A stretch of DNA of 28,216 bases from Bacillota bacterium (GCA_012799115.1 JAAZLY010000072.1:1-28216), one strand, 5' to 3'; counted from the first letter of the stretch, positions 14,965 through 22,955 are shown. Translations and numbers: made by a program. The notes: generated by a model not told the origin, from the sequence alone.

Positions 14965-16014
14965 ATGTTCGAGTTTGATCTGGATAATGTTCAGTTTGCG
15001 GACATAAAAGTAATTGGTTGTGGTGGAGGCGGCGGCAATGCGGTGAACCGCATGATTGAAGCTGACCTGAAAGGTATTCAATTCATTGCATTGAATACAG
15101 ATGCCCAGGCCCTACAACTATCGGAGGCACACCAAAAAATACAGTTAGGCGCTAAGCTGACCAAAGGTCTAGGGGCTGGCTCAGACCCTAGTGTGGGACA
15201 GCGATCCGCAGAGGAGTCGCGAGAGGAGATATCCCAGGCTCTTCAAGGCGCTGATATGGTCTTTATTACTGCGGGTATGGGCGGAGGAACCGGAACTGGA
15301 GCTGCGCCCGTGGTGGCCGAGGTGGCCAAAGAGTTGCATGCCCTGACGGTAGGGGTAGTAACCAAGCCTTTTGCCTTTGAGGGTAGACGCCGCAAGGAAC
15401 AGGCTGAAAAGGGTATTGAGTTGCTCAAGAGCAAAGTGGATACGCTGATCACGATCCCTAATGATCGTCTACTGCAGGTGGTAGAAAAGCGCACGTCTAT
15501 GCTAGAGGCGTTTAAGATCGCTGATGATGTATTACTGCAGGGAGTACAAGGCATCTCCGATCTTATTACGGTTCCAGGCCTAATTAATCTCGATTTCGCC
15601 GATGTCAGAGCGATTATGACCAATGCGGGGTCAGCATTGATGGGTATTGGACATGCCTCTGGTGAAGATAGAGCCATTAAGGCCGCAGAACAGGCCATTT
15701 CGAGTCCACTGCTCGAAGCATCCATTGAAGGAGCCAAGGGGATTCTACTCAGTTTGACTGGAAGTTCGAACTTGGGATTGTTTGAGGTTAACGAGGCTGC
15801 AGAGATTGTTTCCAGGGCTGCAGACGCAGATGCTAACGTCATTTTTGGCGCAGTGATCGACGAGAGCTTAGGGGATACATTGCGCGTTACGGTCATTGCT
15901 ACTGGATTTGATATCCCTAAGACTAAAGAGAGTTTCAAGATCACCAAAGAGCTTGACGTTCGTCCCTTTACGGATAACTCCTTGGAAATCCCGGCCTTTC
16001 TCCGTAGGAAGTAG
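14965..16014 (+). CDS. ftsZ: Cell division GTPase FtsZ
   Basis: Tubulin-like GTPase that assembles the Z ring. From ATG 14965 there are 349 residues. The N-terminal part has the nucleotide-binding GCGGGGGNAVNRM near 15 and the tubulin signature GGGTGTGAAP near 106; NNDRL-type IPNDRLL follows near 166. The C-terminal linker is short and ends in the conserved tail peptide LEIPAFLRRK, used for binding membrane tethers. The ATG follows GAGGGGGA; ATG 14917 upstream has no good ribosome site. The 112-base gap before it contains a weak hairpin (14855-14872) and six T (14883-14888), perhaps partial attenuation from upstream. A bidirectional terminator follows. Confidence 0.97.
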   Translation: MFEFDLDNVQFADIKVIGCGGGGGNAVNRMIEADLKGIQFIALNTDAQALQLSEAHQKIQLGAKLTKGLGAGSDPSVGQRSAEESREEISQALQGADMVFITAGMGGGTGTGAAPVVAEVAKELHALTVGVVTKPFAFEGRRRKEQAEKGIELLKSKVDTLITIPNDRLLQVVEKRTSMLEAFKIADDVLLQGVQGISDLITVPGLINLDFADVRAIMTNAGSALMGIGHASGEDRAIKAAEQAISSPLLEASIEGAKGILLSLTGSSNLGLFEVNEAAEIVSRAADADANVIFGAVIDESLGDTLRVTVIATGFDIPKTKESFKITKELDVRPFTDNSLEIPAFLRRK

Positions 16015-16037
16015 GCTGGACTATATGTAGAAGACTG

Positions 16038-16067
16038 AAGAGGCCTCAAGCAATTTGGGGCCTCTTT
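16038..16067. terminator. Bidirectional terminator between ftsZ and sigE
   Basis: An 8-bp stem AAGAGGCC/GGCCTCTT (16038-16045 with 16059-16066) is flanked by A-rich sequence on one side and T on the other, so it can end transcription from both the forward ftsZ operon and the reverse spoIIG operon. Confidence 0.8.
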
Positions 16068-16091
16068 GAATTACCCAGATATTCGGCGTCC

Positions 16092-16820
16092 TTACTCCAT
16101 TTTCCGCATCTCGCGGCGGAGCTTTTTCAGGATCTTCTTTTCTAGGCGTGAGATGTAGGACTGGGAGATTCCGAGAAGCTCTGCGACTTCCCGTTGTGTT
16201 CGCTCCTTCTCTCCTTGAAGTCCAAAGCGCAACTCCATAATCCGTTTTTCTCGCCCTGTGAGCTGCTGTAAAGCGGTAGTTAACAGGGCTTTGTCGACTT
16301 CCTTTTCAATATGGAGGATGACGTCACTTTCGTTACCCACTACATCAGCCAGAACTAGTTCGTTGCCATCCCAATCGACGTTGAGGGGTTCGTCAAAAGA
16401 AACCTCCGCCTTAAGCTTGCTTGTTCTACGTAGATACATGAGGATCTCGTTTTCAATGCAGCGGGAGGCATATGTGGCGAGCTTGATGTTCTTTGTAGGA
16501 TCAAAGGTATTCACAGCCTTAATGAGACCGATGGTGCCTATGGATACCAAATCCTCTATGGATATTCCCGTGTTCTCGAACTTTCGCGCAATGTACACGA
16601 CCAATCGGAGGTTGCGTTCGATTAGGGGAGTCCTGACCAAAAGGTCGCCCGCTTGCAGACGTAACAAGAGGTCCCGCTCTTCTTCGGTTGAGAGGGGAGG
16701 TGGCAATACTTCATTACTTCCCACATAATAGACCTTTGGGCTTAGCTTGAGCTTGGCGAAAAGGGCTATGAGTTTCAAGCGAATGATCAGGCTAAATGTC
16801 TGTAGAGGTCGTCTTGGCAT
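16092..16820 (-). CDS. sigE: RNA polymerase sporulation sigma factor SigE (pro-form)
   Basis: Mother-cell sigma factor made as an inactive membrane-bound precursor. The 242 residues closely follow B. subtilis SigE: region 2 reads RNLRLVVYIARKFENTGI-like sequence, and the C-terminus has the region 4 helix-turn-helix EVAELLGISQSYISRLEKK. Residues 1 to about 31 (basic and hydrophobic, up to PKVYYVG) form the pro-sequence that SpoIIGA cuts. The ATG at 16820 follows AGGAGGGGAGG; longer readings run back into spoIIGA and have no family match. The first 29 bases overlap the end of spoIIGA, so substrate and protease are translationally coupled. Confidence 0.96.
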   Translation of the reverse strand: MPRRPLQTFSLIIRLKLIALFAKLKLSPKVYYVGSNEVLPPPLSTEEERDLLLRLQAGDLLVRTPLIERNLRLVVYIARKFENTGISIEDLVSIGTIGLIKAVNTFDPTKNIKLATYASRCIENEILMYLRRTSKLKAEVSFDEPLNVDWDGNELVLADVVGNESDVILHIEKEVDKALLTTALQQLTGREKRIMELRFGLQGEKERTQREVAELLGISQSYISRLEKKILKKLRREMRKME

Positions 16821-17751
16821 GTGCCTCCCCTCCTTTCGAGCTTTCTGCCGTGCCCTCCAAGAGAATGGGAGGAAGTAGGGCCATGTAGTCCCCATCAGGT
16901 GACAACCGATATGGATGTACAGCAATCGTAGGCTGCAAGTGTTCCGGCAGATAATGGCCACCTATTTTAACTCTATCTGGCCGAAAACCGATAAGTAGGC
17001 CATTGTTCTTCCCAATGGAGCTGTAAGGGATGATGCGCAGACGAGTCTGCCATTCTGTGATGCGACTGAGCTGGTCAATAGCTTCGACTTTGCCTTCGCC
17101 AAGGTCCAGGATGATCGACGTAAGATCAGAGGGTAAGAGTTCTTGGAGAGCTGCGTTTTCTACAATAATGACTGGGTGACGGTTCAGCGGATCCTTGAGG
17201 TGGTTTCCGGTGTCCACGAGAGCTGTTGTCCTAACCTCCTGATCGTCGCAAAGGATGGCTAAAGGGATTCGATACACTCTGTCGACGATGGTTTCGTGCA
17301 CAATGCCCCAACCAATCTCTGCAATCAGCAAGATGGCTAAGACTGAAATCATCGTTCCTATAGCAAACTGTGGAGCTCCGGGTCTCCCCAACAAGTATGC
17401 GGCGGCCATCCCCATACCGGCAGCTATAAATCCAATGCCGTAAAAATAGGCTGCCACCTTAAGCAAACTCTTCCATCCTATGGGATAAAAGGTCACAAAG
17501 ATCATAACTAACGAGACCAGAACCACAATGGGAAGAAAGCGCATAAGTCCGTAATAGGGCAGCAAGCCTGTGCTCGCCAAGAGGTAGAGGAAGTAATGGA
17601 ACGTACCCACCAGGGATCCTAGAAGCAGGCGCAAAGGCTTTGTCTTGGTATGGGTGATGGTGGCTGTCGCCCAGAGTAGAAGGTATTCAAAGATAAAATT
17701 GCAGCCGAGGCGCAACAGCCACACGTCAACATACACCGTGTATTCGGGCAT
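16792..17751 (-). CDS. spoIIGA: Sporulation sigma-E factor-processing peptidase SpoIIGA
   Basis: Membrane aspartic protease that cleaves pro-SigE in the mother cell after a signal from SpoIIR. The 319 residues comprise about five N-terminal membrane segments (residues 8-150) and a C-terminal aspartic protease-like domain with the catalytic motif VDTGN (Asp180), close to position 183 in B. subtilis, then RIIPYSSIGKNNGLLIGFRPD. The ATG at 17751 has AGGAG about ten bases upstream. The C-terminal tail (TAESSKGGEAHAKTTSTDI) is hydrophilic. It is first gene of the spoIIG pair with sigE. Confidence 0.94.
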   Translation of the reverse strand: MPEYTVYVDVWLLRLGCNFIFEYLLLWATATITHTKTKPLRLLLGSLVGTFHYFLYLLASTGLLPYYGLMRFLPIVVLVSLVMIFVTFYPIGWKSLLKVAAYFYGIGFIAAGMGMAAAYLLGRPGAPQFAIGTMISVLAILLIAEIGWGIVHETIVDRVYRIPLAILCDDQEVRTTALVDTGNHLKDPLNRHPVIIVENAALQELLPSDLTSIILDLGEGKVEAIDQLSRITEWQTRLRIIPYSSIGKNNGLLIGFRPDRVKIGGHYLPEHLQPTIAVHPYRLSPDGDYMALLPPILLEGTAESSKGGEAHAKTTSTDI

Positions 17752-17790
17752 ACGCAGCTCACTCCTCTATCAGGGTATTTATGGAAGAAT

Positions 17791-17830
17791 ATTATCCCCC
17801 AAGCTAGTGGATTCCTCCTTTATCGGCGAA
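17791..17830 (-). promoter_or_regulatory. Candidate Spo0A-type promoter of spoIIGA-sigE
   Basis: On the reverse strand a GATAAT -10 (17796-17791) lies 40 bases before the spoIIGA start. A TTCGCCG element (17830-17824), one mismatch from the Spo0A box (TTCGNCA), lies 27 bp further upstream. In B. subtilis spoIIG uses sigma-A with Spo0A boxes around a distant -35. This is a weak match by eye. Confidence 0.3.
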
Positions 17831-17871
17831 AGTACTCTCGATCCTTTCCAATAACAGGTTGGTGGACAAAA

Positions 17872-17902
17872 TGGAATAGATCCATTCCAAGGTGGCAATA
17901 CT
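17872..17902 (+). promoter_or_regulatory. Candidate sigma-F promoter of sigG, overlapping an inverted repeat
   Basis: GAATA (17874-17878), 15 bp, then GGCAATACT (17894-17902). The sigma-F consensus is GYWTA-N16-GGNRANANTW, so -10 fits at nine positions and -35 at four of five with one base less spacing. The inverted repeat TGGAAT-N6-ATTCCA (17872-17889) covers the -35. In B. subtilis sigG is transcribed by sigma-F, so the position is right. Confidence 0.45.
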
Positions 17903-17939
17903 GAACTTTGTAATCGGCATTTTGGGGAGGAGATCCAAC

Positions 17940-18716
17940 ATGAACAAAGTGGAAATTTGTGGTGTTAACACTGCAAAATTGCCAGTTCTACCCAATCGTA
18001 AGATGCGTGAGCTGTTGTTGAAAATCAAAAACGGTGATGAGTCTGCACGGGACGAAATGGTCCAGGGTAATCTCCGCCTAGTACTTAGTGTGATCCAGAG
18101 ATTCAACAACCGGGGAGAATACGTTGATGATTTATTTCAGGTAGGCTGTATAGGCCTCATGAAGGCCATTGATAATTTTGATCTGAGTCAGAATGTCAAG
18201 TTCTCCACGTATGCGGTGCCGATGATTATTGGTGAAATCAGACGCTATCTCAGAGATAACAATCCGATACGAGTGAGTCGTTCCCTAAGGGACATTGCCT
18301 ACAAAGCACTACAAACCAGAGACAGCTTGGCGAACCGGTACTCCAAAGAACCTACTCTTGCCCAAATCGCCGAGGAGCTGCAAATTCCGAGGGAGGAAAT
18401 CGTCTTTGCCCTAGATGCGATTCAAGATCCTATCTCTCTCTTTGAACCTATATACAATGATGGAGGGGATCCCATCTTTGTCTTGGATCAAATCAGCGAC
18501 GACAAGAACACCGAGCGGCATCTCATTGAGGGAGTTAGTATCAAAGAGGGGATGACGCATCTAGCTGATAGGGAACGACTGATTTTAACAATGCGCTTTT
18601 ATGAGGGAAGAACACAGATGGAGGTCGCTGAAGAGATTGGTATCTCCCAGGCCCAGGTTTCGAGGTTAGAAAAAGCAGCACTCAAGCATTTGCGTAAATA
18701 TATGGCTACATCGTGA
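17940..18716 (+). CDS. sigG: RNA polymerase sporulation sigma factor SigG
   Basis: Late forespore sigma factor. The 258 residues align almost end to end with B. subtilis SigG: NKVEICGVNTAKLPVLPN at the N-terminus (the segment targeted by anti-sigma factors), the nearly invariant NLRLVLSVIQRFNNRGEYVD core near 40, FSTYAVPMIIGEIRRYLRD near 95, FEPIYNDGGDPIF near 180, and the region 4 helix-turn-helix EVAEEIGISQAQVSRLEKAA. The ATG at 17940 lies behind GGGGAGGAG. spoIIR follows after 15 bases and is probably co-transcribed. Confidence 0.97.
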   Translation: MNKVEICGVNTAKLPVLPNRKMRELLLKIKNGDESARDEMVQGNLRLVLSVIQRFNNRGEYVDDLFQVGCIGLMKAIDNFDLSQNVKFSTYAVPMIIGEIRRYLRDNNPIRVSRSLRDIAYKALQTRDSLANRYSKEPTLAQIAEELQIPREEIVFALDAIQDPISLFEPIYNDGGDPIFVLDQISDDKNTERHLIEGVSIKEGMTHLADRERLILTMRFYEGRTQMEVAEEIGISQAQVSRLEKAALKHLRKYMATS

Positions 18717-18731
18717 AAAGGAGGCATGCGT

Positions 18732-19397
18732 GTGTTCCGAAATGCGGTTAAAATGCGCCTTGTTGTTAGTCTGGTGCTACTAGGGACTGGTTTTATCTCT
18801 GGACTCATCCTATTTGCCCTAGACGGCGCGATCCGTGTTGATAAGGCCTATGCAGAAAGTCTTATTCGGCTTCATGTCATTGCTAATAGCAATTCACCAC
18901 AAGACCAGGACCTCAAGCTCCTTGTCAGAGATGAGATGCTCAAGGAAGCAAGGGAGATCCTAAAGGATATTGAGGATAAGCAAGGAGCATACCTAGTCTT
19001 AAGAGAGAATGCCGATCGTTTAGAACTACGGGCCGAAGAGGTAGTAACCTCTCAAGGCTTCGCCTATCCAGTTGAAGTCAAGATGGGCCAATTTCCTTTT
19101 CCATACAAAGAGTATGGTTCTCTGTCGCTACCTGAGGGACTCTATGATGCAGTCCGTATCGAAATCGGCACTGCCCAGGGTGATAATTGGTGGTGTGTCT
19201 TATTTCCACCCCTCTGCCTAGCAGAACTCGATGGAACGGATAGGAGTCTAGTCAATAAGGAGGATCATGGGTCATCGGGTCGTCGTTTTGTATTCCGCTC
19301 CAAACTGTGGGAAACCATGGCGGAAACCAGATATGCAAGGGCTCTACAAAGGTGGTGGCAGGCATCAGCCGCAGGTTTCCCGGTCTTTTCTGACTAG
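18732..19397 (+). CDS. spoIIR: Stage II sporulation protein R, the forespore signal for SigE activation
   Basis: Secreted from the forespore to trigger SpoIIGA across the septum. An N-terminal membrane or signal segment (VVSLVLLGTGFISGLILFAL, about 8-28) precedes the SpoIIR domain with IRLHVIANSNSPQDQDLKL near 45 and the signature NWWCVLFPPLC near 155. I prefer GTG 18732, seven bases after AAGGAGG, giving 221 residues; the in-frame ATG at 18726 is only one base from that ribosome site. In B. subtilis spoIIR is a lone sigma-F gene; here it stands right behind sigG and one intergenic region away from spoIIGA. Confidence 0.93.
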   Translation: MFRNAVKMRLVVSLVLLGTGFISGLILFALDGAIRVDKAYAESLIRLHVIANSNSPQDQDLKLLVRDEMLKEAREILKDIEDKQGAYLVLRENADRLELRAEEVVTSQGFAYPVEVKMGQFPFPYKEYGSLSLPEGLYDAVRIEIGTAQGDNWWCVLFPPLCLAELDGTDRSLVNKEDHGSSGRRFVFRSKLWETMAETRYARALQRWWQASAAGFPVFSD

Positions 19398-19418
19398 TTG
19401 ACGAAGGCACTTATAGTT

Positions 19419-19442
19419 ACGGCCCTAGGCCGTTTCTTTTTT
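19419..19442 (+). terminator. Terminator after spoIIR
   Basis: A 6-bp stem ACGGCC/GGCCGT with loop CTA is followed by TTCTTTTTT. It ends the sigG-spoIIR unit 21 bases after the spoIIR stop. Confidence 0.85.
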
Positions 19443-19483
19443 GTGTCAGAAGCATATAGTGTATAGGAATGGAGGGAATACCC

Positions 19484-19735
19484 ATGACAATGATGAAAAC
19501 CTCCGATTTGCGCAGGCTTGATGTAATTAACATGGAGGAAGGGCGGTACTTGGGAAGTGTTTGCGACTTGGACCTAGACCCTGATACAGGACGCATCCTG
19601 TCTTTGGTCGTTGATGAGCTAAGAACCTTTCGATTCTGGCAAGGGAGACGGGCTGACTTGGAGATACCCTGGAGAGACGTGGTTCTGGTTGGAGCAGACG
19701 TGGTGTTAGTGAAAAACAGAACATGGAAACGCTGA
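19484..19735 (+). CDS. ymxH: YlmC/YmxH-family PRC-barrel protein
   Basis: A small PRC-barrel protein of 83 residues: KTSDLRRLDVINMEEGRYLGSVCDLDLDPDTGRILSL-type sequence, then an IPWRDVVLVGADVVLVK end. The family is widespread in spore-formers and annotated as sporulation-associated without a defined activity. The ATG lies seven bases behind GGAGGG, and an upstream in-frame ATG (19469) overlaps that ribosome site. CATATAGT at 19453-19460 equals the sigma-E -10 consensus (CATANANT), but I see no -35, so sigma-E control is only a possibility. Confidence 0.85.
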   Translation: MTMMKTSDLRRLDVINMEEGRYLGSVCDLDLDPDTGRILSLVVDELRTFRFWQGRRADLEIPWRDVVLVGADVVLVKNRTWKR

Positions 19736-19746
19736 CCATTTTATTG

Positions 19747-19752
19747 TATAAT
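19747..19752 (+). promoter_or_regulatory. Possible -10 element of nrdR
   Basis: A perfect TATAAT lies 60 bases before the nrdR start in a short AT-rich stretch. No -35 hexamer is found at 16-18 bp. Confidence 0.35.
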
Positions 19753-19811
19753 GATTATAAGTGCCATCGGATTGGCCGTTGTTGCTATAGTTATCGGAGA
19801 GGTTGAAGTCT

Positions 19812-20267
19812 ATGCGTTGTCCTTTTTGCTTACATTTGGATAGCAAGGTCCTTGATTCAAGACAAACGGAAGAAGGCGCATCTATTCGCCGTAGACGGGA
19901 GTGTACGGTTTGTCAGAAGCGTTTTACTACATATGAGCGCCTGGATGAGATGCCGTTCTTGGTGATCAAGAAAGATGGCGGCCGAGAGGCGTTTTCCCGC
20001 GCGAAGATACTGAATGGAGTATTGAGGGCTTGTGAGAAACGTCCCATATCCTTGGAATCGATCGAAGCCATGGTCGATGATATTGAACGAGAAGTTCGTT
20101 CGGGACAAGATAGGGAGATTGAATCGGCGGTTATTGGCGAGCTTGTCATGGACAAGCTGCGGGAGTTAGATGATGTTGCCTATGTGCGTTTTGCTTCAGT
20201 ATATAGGCAGTTTAAGGACATTGATCGCTTCATCGAAGAACTGCAGCAACTGCGCCGGGACAAATAG
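19812..20267 (+). CDS. nrdR: Transcriptional repressor NrdR
   Basis: Zinc- and nucleotide-binding repressor of ribonucleotide reductase genes. The 151 residues contain the N-terminal zinc ribbon (CPFC near 3-6 and CTVC near 31-34, with DSKVLDSRQTEEGASIRRRREC between) and the ATP-cone domain (VIKKDGGREAFSRAKILNGVLRA from about 48). ATG 19812, nine bases after GGAGAGG, gives the usual start MRCPFC; a TTG three codons upstream touches the ribosome site. No nrd genes are in the window, so targets are elsewhere. Confidence 0.96.
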   Translation: MRCPFCLHLDSKVLDSRQTEEGASIRRRRECTVCQKRFTTYERLDEMPFLVIKKDGGREAFSRAKILNGVLRACEKRPISLESIEAMVDDIEREVRSGQDREIESAVIGELVMDKLRELDDVAYVRFASVYRQFKDIDRFIEELQQLRRDK

Positions 20268-20329
20268 TCCCGCTTCGAAGTAGGGTTTCGCTCGGGTACG
20301 TAGAACATGCAAGTAGAGGAGGGCCCGTT

Positions 20330-22558
20330 TTGAGGAAAGCTGATCGTGCCAAGACAGGAGAACAAGTTAAGGCCCAGGGAGGCATTCGCCCCCGGGAAGT
20401 CGTAGGGATTTTACTTATAGCTTGTTCTGTGTTCTCCATTTTGGCACTCTATGTGGACGCGACCGGTAAGGTTGGAGGGCAACTTCGTTCGATTTTGCGC
20501 ATGTGCTTTGGAGACTTAGCCGTGCTTTTTTCCGTTCTTCTTCTGTTATTATCCTTACACATTTTCCGTGGCAAGAAATGGCCCCCATCCATCCAACGGA
20601 CGGCGGGTCTAGTCTTGCTTGTTTCCTCGATAACCTTGGTTTTTCATATGCTGTATCACAGGGGCTACCAATTCCCTCCTAATCTGAGGGAGGAAATCAG
20701 CTACGCCGCCCGGGGAGAGGGCGCAGGAGTCTTTGGTGCAGTGCTCCTCGTGTTCAGTTACAATGCCTTTGGCATTCATGGGTCATATGTCTTGGTTGCA
20801 ACCATGATTCTACTTGGTCTCATTTTTCTTTTTCGCATTTCCCTCCTTGACTTGATGCAAGGTGGAGCCAAGTACCTTTGGGTATCCATTACTGGCTTAT
20901 GGCACAAGCAGGTAGATAAGTATCGTGATCGGAAAGATGAGCGTAAGAGGCGACGATTGCAGGCGCAGGTTCCCCAGGAGGTCCCGAGCGAGCCCACTCC
21001 CGCTTCTGACCCAGTGAAAAGTGAGCGACCGAAGAAGGTTGCCAAGAAGAAGCAAAAAGTGGAAGAACCGCAAGAACCGCAAGAATCCGTGGAGGCTCCG
21101 GAGCAAATGGCGCTGAACCTGCCCATCGGATCCCAGGGAGAATACGCTTTGCCTCCTACCTATCTGTTGAAGAAGTCCAGTTCCCGAGGGAGACGAACCG
21201 AGGGTGTCCAGAGTGAATTGCTGGAAGAGACTTTAGCCAGCTTTAGTATCGAAGCCAAGGTAGTCAATGTGAGTCAGGGGCCGGTTGTAACCAGATATGA
21301 ATTGCAGCCTGCACCTGGCATCAAGGTATCTCGGATCACAGCTCTGGCGGATGATCTTGCCTTAGCGTTGGCAGCCGAAGATGTGCGTATTGAAGCACCT
21401 GTGCCGGGCAAGCCAGTAGTGGGCATCGAAGTTCCGAACAAGACAACCGAGGCAGTCTTACTGAGGGATGTTCTGGAGAGTCCGGAACTCGCAGACCATC
21501 CATCACCAGTCGCCCTCGCCCTTGGCAAAGACATCGCAGGCAAGCCAGTGATTGCTGACTTGAAAAAGTGGTTGCATGTCTTGGTCGCGGGTTCAACAGG
21601 ATCTGGTAAGAGTGTCTGCTTAAACGCCATGATTTCCAGTATCTTGTTTCGGGCCAGTCCTGAGGTTGTTAAGCTCTTGATGGTGGATCCGAAGCGAGTT
21701 GAACTATCCGGCTACGATGGCATACCCCATTTGATCTCGCCTGTGGTCACAGATCCTAAGAAGGCGGCCATTGCCCTGCGCTGGGCCGTGGGCGAAATGG
21801 AACGCCGCTATCAGATTTTCGCCGACTCCGGTGTGCGAAACATCGATATGTATTTGGAGTCACTAAAGGAATCTGAACCAGAAACCCCCGAAGAGGCCAA
21901 AGAACACCTTCCTTATATCGTAATTATCGTTGACGAACTCGCCGATTTGATGATGGTTGCGGCAGCAGAGGTCGAAGATGCCATTTGTCGCCTCGCGCAG
22001 ATGGCCCGGGCCGCCGGTATGTACTTGATTATAGCAACACAGCGGCCTTCGGTGGATGTCATTACCGGCCTTATCAAGGCGAATGTTCCGTCACGTATCG
22101 CATTTGCCGTGTCAAGCCAGGTGGATTCCCGCACCATTCTAGATATGGGGGGCGCCGAACGTCTGATTGGGAAAGGCGATATGTTATATCATCCTATCGG
22201 TTCCAATAAACCAGTGCGAGCTCAAGGTGCCTGGATTTCTGACAAGGAAGTCGAAGCATTGGTAGAGTATTGGCGGAAGCAGGGTAAGCCAGAGTATCAA
22301 GAAGAAGTTGTTGAGGAGAAGGTCGGGGATTTCTCCCTGGATGAACACGAAGATGATGAACTGCTACCCGATGCGATTCGGCTAGTGGTTGAGAACGGCC
22401 AAGCCTCTATCTCCATGCTCCAGAGGCGATTTCGCATTGGCTACAGTAGAGCCGCACGCCTAATTGATGCCATGGAGATTCGTGGTATTGTTGGTTCATA
22501 TCAGGGGAGCAAACCCCGGGAGGTACTCGCGGATAGCACAATTTTGGAAGAAGGGTGA
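20330..22558 (+). CDS. ftsK: DNA translocase FtsK/SpoIIIE
   Basis: Membrane-anchored ATPase that pumps chromosomal DNA through the division or sporulation septum. The 742 residues show about four membrane segments (23-42, 60-80, 91-108, 133-170), a charged Lys/Glu/Pro linker (200-260), then the motor with Walker A GSTGSGKS at 421-428 and Walker B VIIVDELADL at about 531-540, IATQRPSVDVITG, and a C-terminal gamma winged helix from about 675 (SMLQRRFRIGYSRAARLIDAMEIRGIVG) that reads KOPS/SRS-like guide sequences. The TTG start lies six bases behind AGAGGAGGG. In a spore-former one such protein often serves both roles. Confidence 0.96.
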   Translation: MRKADRAKTGEQVKAQGGIRPREVVGILLIACSVFSILALYVDATGKVGGQLRSILRMCFGDLAVLFSVLLLLLSLHIFRGKKWPPSIQRTAGLVLLVSSITLVFHMLYHRGYQFPPNLREEISYAARGEGAGVFGAVLLVFSYNAFGIHGSYVLVATMILLGLIFLFRISLLDLMQGGAKYLWVSITGLWHKQVDKYRDRKDERKRRRLQAQVPQEVPSEPTPASDPVKSERPKKVAKKKQKVEEPQEPQESVEAPEQMALNLPIGSQGEYALPPTYLLKKSSSRGRRTEGVQSELLEETLASFSIEAKVVNVSQGPVVTRYELQPAPGIKVSRITALADDLALALAAEDVRIEAPVPGKPVVGIEVPNKTTEAVLLRDVLESPELADHPSPVALALGKDIAGKPVIADLKKWLHVLVAGSTGSGKSVCLNAMISSILFRASPEVVKLLMVDPKRVELSGYDGIPHLISPVVTDPKKAAIALRWAVGEMERRYQIFADSGVRNIDMYLESLKESEPETPEEAKEHLPYIVIIVDELADLMMVAAAEVEDAICRLAQMARAAGMYLIIATQRPSVDVITGLIKANVPSRIAFAVSSQVDSRTILDMGGAERLIGKGDMLYHPIGSNKPVRAQGAWISDKEVEALVEYWRKQGKPEYQEEVVEEKVGDFSLDEHEDDELLPDAIRLVVENGQASISMLQRRFRIGYSRAARLIDAMEIRGIVGSYQGSKPREVLADSTILEEG

Positions 22559-22563
22559 GAAAA

Positions 22564-22944
22564 ATGAGGGGATTGGGGACACTGTTACAGAAGGCCCGTC
22601 TAGAGCAAGGCCTAACTATCGAAGAGATGTCGGCACGTACTATGATCAAGCCCCAGTTTCTGCAGGCCATCGAAGGAGAGGATTTTCATCTGCTTCCTGG
22701 AGAGGCTTATGTGAAGCCTTTTATTCGGACCTACGCAAAGTCCCTTGGACTCGAGGATCAGATCTCGACAGACATAAGACTTCCGGAGCCTGCTCCCGAG
22801 GCAGCAACGCTAGAAAGCGGCATTCGCGAACGCCGTGAACGGGCCAGAAAAGCTAGACGCAGGCGCTTTTTCTTCCGCCTGATTGCCATATTGATTGTCT
22901 TAATTGGATCGCTATACTTGTTTTTTAGGTTGTTGAATGCTTAG
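22564..22944 (+). CDS. Short RodZ-like protein: N-terminal helix-turn-helix plus one membrane segment
   Basis: A 126-residue protein with a RodZ/HTH_25-type Xre domain (LGTLLQKARLEQGLTIEEMS through EAYVKPFIRTYAKSLGL, about 5-65), an acidic linker, a very basic stretch RERRERARKARRRR, and one membrane helix at about 103-121. It stops six residues after the membrane, so the outer domain of full RodZ is missing. RodZ ties MreB to the wall machinery, but mreB is not here. The ATG follows AAGGGTGAG, which overlaps the ftsK stop; B. subtilis ymfM (rodZ) also lies in the spoIIIE region. Confidence 0.8.
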   Translation: MRGLGTLLQKARLEQGLTIEEMSARTMIKPQFLQAIEGEDFHLLPGEAYVKPFIRTYAKSLGLEDQISTDIRLPEPAPEAATLESGIRERRERARKARRRRFFFRLIAILIVLIGSLYLFFRLLNA

Positions 22945-22955
22945 GAGGAACAGAC

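Noticed and set aside
15243..16049. A 268-codon reverse-strand reading frame opposite ftsZ
   Set aside because: It is the antisense shadow of a well-conserved ftsZ, is Ser/Ala-rich with no family resemblance, and has no ribosome site.
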